64,000 nt of DNA, from contig NZ_CP096040.1 in assembly GCF_023935105.1 (NCBI RefSeq), positions 4,507,001-4,571,000 of the forward strand, given 5' to 3'. Positions 61,774-64,000 of the stretch are shown here, piece by piece (positions within the stretch are counted from its first letter, which is position 1; the number at the start of each line of letters is the position of its first letter). The stretch comes from Caulobacter segnis (GTDB lineage Bacteria > Pseudomonadota > Alphaproteobacteria > Caulobacterales > Caulobacteraceae). The notes beneath the pieces were generated by a model. It searched no databases and was not told the origin of the DNA. It saw only the letters and a list, made by a program, of their open reading frames with translations. Position numbers and translations under genes: made by a program.

Positions 61774-62664
61774 ATGACCTTCAAGAAGCGCCTTCTCGCC
61801 GTCGCCGCTCCCCTGCTCATTGGCGGCATGGCCCTGGCCCTGCCGATGTCGGCCTCGGCCCACCGCGGCTGGATCGTCCCCTCGGCCACCGTGCTGTCGG
61901 GCGACGTCTGGGTGACGTTCGACGCCGCCATTTCGAACGAGCTGTTCTATCCCGACCACAACCCGATGCGCCTGGACGGTGTGTCGGCGTGGGCGCCCGA
62001 CGGCGCGGTCGACAAGATCCAGAACGGCTCGACCGGCAAGTACCGCTCGACCTTCGACGTGGCCCTGACCAAGCCGGGCACCTGGAAGATCGGCTCGGCC
62101 AGCCAGAGCGTCATGGCCAGCTATACGGAGAACGGCGAGGTCAAGCGCTTCCGGGGCAGCCCCGAGGACTTCGCCAAGCAGGTCCCGGCCGGCGCCGCCG
62201 ACCTGAAGACCATCAAGAGCTTCAATCGCAACGAGGTGTACGTCACCCGCGACAAGCCGACGACCGAGGTCTTCAAGCCGACCGGCAAGGGCCTGGAGCT
62301 GTCGCCGATCACCCACCCCAACGACCTGGTCGCCGGCGAGGCCGCCAGCTTCAAGTTCCTGCTCGACGGCAAGCCCGCCGCCGACCTGGAGGTGACCATC
62401 GCCGAGGGCGGCTCGCGCTACAGCCCGCGCCCCGACCTGAAGGTGAAGACCGGCGCCGACGGCGTCGTGAAGTTCACCCTGCCTGAAGCCGGCATGTACT
62501 GGATCAACGCCACGGTGCGTACGGGCGCCATGCCCGGTCGCGGCCCCGGTGGTCCGGGTGGTCCGGGCGGCGGCATGGGCGGCCAGCAAGGTCCGGCCCA
62601 GCCCCTGGCCGGCGACGGCTACAGCGCCAGCTACACCGCCGTGATCGAAGCCCAGCGGCCTTAA
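61774..62664 (+). CDS. DUF4198-family exported protein
   Basis: A 296-residue periplasmic protein (signal peptide to ASAHRGW). The mature N-terminus HRGWIVPSATVLSGDVWVTF begins with the histidine typical of DUF4198/NikM-like periplasmic metal-associated proteins, followed by two beta-sandwich modules and a Gly/Pro/Met-rich linker (PGRGPGGPGGPGGGMGG) near the C-terminus. It may take part in metal capture. It is cotranscribed with the DUF2271 gene. Confidence 0.82.
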   Translation: MTFKKRLLAVAAPLLIGGMALALPMSASAHRGWIVPSATVLSGDVWVTFDAAISNELFYPDHNPMRLDGVSAWAPDGAVDKIQNGSTGKYRSTFDVALTKPGTWKIGSASQSVMASYTENGEVKRFRGSPEDFAKQVPAGAADLKTIKSFNRNEVYVTRDKPTTEVFKPTGKGLELSPITHPNDLVAGEAASFKFLLDGKPAADLEVTIAEGGSRYSPRPDLKVKTGADGVVKFTLPEAGMYWINATVRTGAMPGRGPGGPGGPGGGMGGQQGPAQPLAGDGYSASYTAVIEAQRP

Positions 62665-62670
62665 GACCGC

Positions 62671-62795
62671 TCTCCTCCCTCGCGTCGCGGGGAGGTGGCG
62701 CGGCGCGGATACGCGCCGTGACGGAGGGGCGCACCTCGCCGTCGACGCCCCCTCCACCGCTTCGCGGTCCCCCTCCCCGTTTCACGGGGGAGGAT
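62671..62795. repeat. Paired palindromic repeat, family C copy 3
   Basis: It starts CTCCTCCCTCGCGTCGCGGG and ends CCCCGTTTCACGGGGG. The interior has GACGGAGGGGCG and CGCCCCCTCCACCGCTTCGC. It begins 7 nt after the DUF4198 stop and ends 12 nt before apbE. Confidence 0.82.
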
Positions 62796-62806
62796 GAGAT
62801 TGCCCA

Positions 62807-63799
62807 ATGCCCCGCGTCCTCGTCCCCGCCCTGACCACGCCGCCCGCCCGCCCCGTCGGCGGGAGCGTGCGCGCGTTCGGCGGCGCGACCATGGGGACGA
62901 CCTGGTCGGTAAAGGCGGTGCTGCCAGCGACCACGGACTTGCCCGCCCTCGAAGCCATGGTCCAGCGCGCCCTCGACGCGGTCGTCGCCGAGATGAGCCC
63001 GTGGGCGCCGCTGTCGGATCTCTGTCGCTACAACCGCGCCACGCCGGGAAGCTGGACGCTCCTGCCGCCCGCGACCGCCACGGTACTGCGCCGCGCGATC
63101 GCGGTGGCGCAGCAGTCGGACGGCGCCTTCGACCCGACCCTTGGGGCCCTGGTCGATCTCTGGGGCTTCGGCCCCCGCGCCTTCTCCGGCGGCCCGCCGG
63201 ACGCAACCGACATCACCGCCCTCCGCGAGGCCGGCGGCTGGACGCGCCTGACCCTGGACGGCGACGCCCTGTTCCAGCCGGGCGGGCTGAAGCTGGATCT
63301 CAACGGCATCGCCAAGGGCTTCGGCATCGACCAGGCCGCCGCCGCCCTGGATCGCGCCGGCGTCAGGAGCTATCTCGTCGAGGTCGGCGGCGAGCTGCGC
63401 GGCGTCGGCGCCAAGCCCGACGGCCAGCCCTGGTGGGTCGAACTGGAGCGCCCACCCACCGCCAATGATTCCGAACAGACGCTCGTCGCCTTGCATGACC
63501 TGGCCGTCGCCACCTCGGGCGACTACCGGCGGTTCTTCGACCATGGCGGCCGCCGTTACGCCCACACGCTGGACCCGGCCACCGGCGCGCCCGTGACCCA
63601 CGCGACCGTCAGCGTCACCGTGCTGGCCAGAGACTGCATGAGCGCCGACGCCTGGGCCACGGCCCTGACGGTCATGGCGCCCGACACCGCCCTGGCCTTC
63701 GCGGCCGAACACGACCTGGCCGCCCTGATCGTCAGCCGCGACGCCTCCGGTCTGCAAGAGCGCCTCTCGCCGGCCCTGCGGGCGATGCTGGACGCATGA
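62807..63799 (+). CDS. apbE: FAD:protein FMN transferase
   Basis: A 330-residue ApbE that attaches FMN to threonine of target flavoproteins in the periplasm. Family motifs are GGATMGTTWSVK at the N-terminus, DPTLGALVDLWGFG, LDLNGIAKGFGIDQAA, the sugar/phosphate-binding ATSGDYRRFF, and the magnesium site near SADAWATALTVM. No clear cleavable signal is seen, so it may work in the cytoplasm or be tethered. The stop overlaps the next gene by 4 nt (ATGA). Target proteins would include PepSY- or FMN-binding domains of iron reductases. Confidence 0.93.
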   Translation: MPRVLVPALTTPPARPVGGSVRAFGGATMGTTWSVKAVLPATTDLPALEAMVQRALDAVVAEMSPWAPLSDLCRYNRATPGSWTLLPPATATVLRRAIAVAQQSDGAFDPTLGALVDLWGFGPRAFSGGPPDATDITALREAGGWTRLTLDGDALFQPGGLKLDLNGIAKGFGIDQAAAALDRAGVRSYLVEVGGELRGVGAKPDGQPWWVELERPPTANDSEQTLVALHDLAVATSGDYRRFFDHGGRRYAHTLDPATGAPVTHATVSVTVLARDCMSADAWATALTVMAPDTALAFAAEHDLAALIVSRDASGLQERLSPALRAMLDA

Positions 63800-64000
63800 T
63801 CGACCTCGACGCCTTCTCGCCCGAGACCCGCCGCCTGATCGCCGCCGGCGCGGTGGCGGGCGTCTATGGCCTGTTTTGTGGCGGGATCGCCCTGCGTGAG
63901 ACCCTGCGCCGCCGCGCCGCCCGCCGCGAGGTCCAAGCCCTGTCGCAGGGCGCCGGCGAGCCGGTGCTGGTCGCCTACGCCAGCCAGACCGGCTTCGCCG
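63796..64000 (+). CDS. Flavodoxin-like/sulfite reductase flavoprotein, N-terminal part
   Basis: The first 68 codons before the window edge. A single membrane helix (LIAAGAVAGVYGLFCGGIAL) precedes an Arg-rich linker and the start of a flavodoxin domain with the FMN phosphate loop VLVAYASQTGFA. This matches membrane-anchored flavoprotein reductases of the sulfite reductase alpha type, often coded after apbE in iron-reduction clusters. The rest lies outside the window. It overlaps the apbE stop by 4 nt. Confidence 0.85.
   Translation, partial: MIDLDAFSPETRRLIAAGAVAGVYGLFCGGIALRETLRRRAARREVQALSQGAGEPVLVAYASQTGFA

Overview
The window is chromosomal DNA of a high-GC alphaproteobacterium, almost certainly Caulobacter or a very close relative. 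The evidence is a ctrA gene whose product matches my memory of the Caulobacter cell-cycle master regulator nearly residue for residue, flagellar fliI-fliJ close by, a Caulobacter-type rpoD next to dnaG, HWE-family histidine kinases, a large TonB-dependent receptor, and promoters matching the alphaproteobacterial general-stress sigma factor (EcfG/SigT). I saw no rRNA, tRNA, CRISPR array, insertion sequence or prophage.

Layout. 1-5.2 kb: the end of aroB, a divergent membrane-protein/ohrR pair around two dyad operators, a CorC/HlyC-type CBS protein, and an HWE kinase with its response regulator behind a stress promoter. 5.6-10.2 kb: a TonB-dependent receptor, cdd, bolA and a DnaJ-domain protein. 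10.3-16.8 kb: an accessory-looking stretch with a divergent SnoaL-like/MarR pair, a ParD-like antitoxin fused by overlap to methionine aminopeptidase, LysR-SDR-tautomerase-nitronate monooxygenase, and membrane proteins. 16.9-22.2 kb: an RcnB-like protein, cobS, several small proteins, cheW, a GFA-family protein and an sdpR-sdpI-like pair. 22.3-30.1 kb: a zinc alcohol dehydrogenase, a Tat-exported phospholipase C, an M20 peptidase, a DMT transporter and an M23 peptidase. 30.1-37.2 kb: ctrA, a membrane LytTR regulator, a secreted hydrolase, fliI-fliJ and a MASE1 hybrid kinase. 37.2-44.3 kb: a GH43-GH51 arabinan operon, a BlaI/M56 pair with tandem operators, and a chemoreceptor. 44.4-48.9 kb: rpoD and dnaG. 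49-64 kb: a BON-domain stress protein, an M61 peptidase, a GH3 glycosidase with a SASA esterase, a truncated haemoglobin coupled to a 2OG-Fe oxygenase, a second HWE kinase fused to a receiver, and an iron/flavin cluster (PepSY, DUF2271, DUF4198, apbE, flavoprotein).

Three themes cross the window. First, ten paired palindromic repeats in three families all lie within about 60 nt of the 3' end of a gene. Second, three exact GGAAC-N16/17-CGTT promoters precede an HWE kinase, a DUF2188 protein and a BON protein. Third, dnaG, the M56 gene and the nitronate monooxygenase gene are each broken by apparent single-base losses in GC-rich sequence, at least two of them in C/G runs. Because dnaG is essential, these look like sequence errors rather than real pseudogenes.
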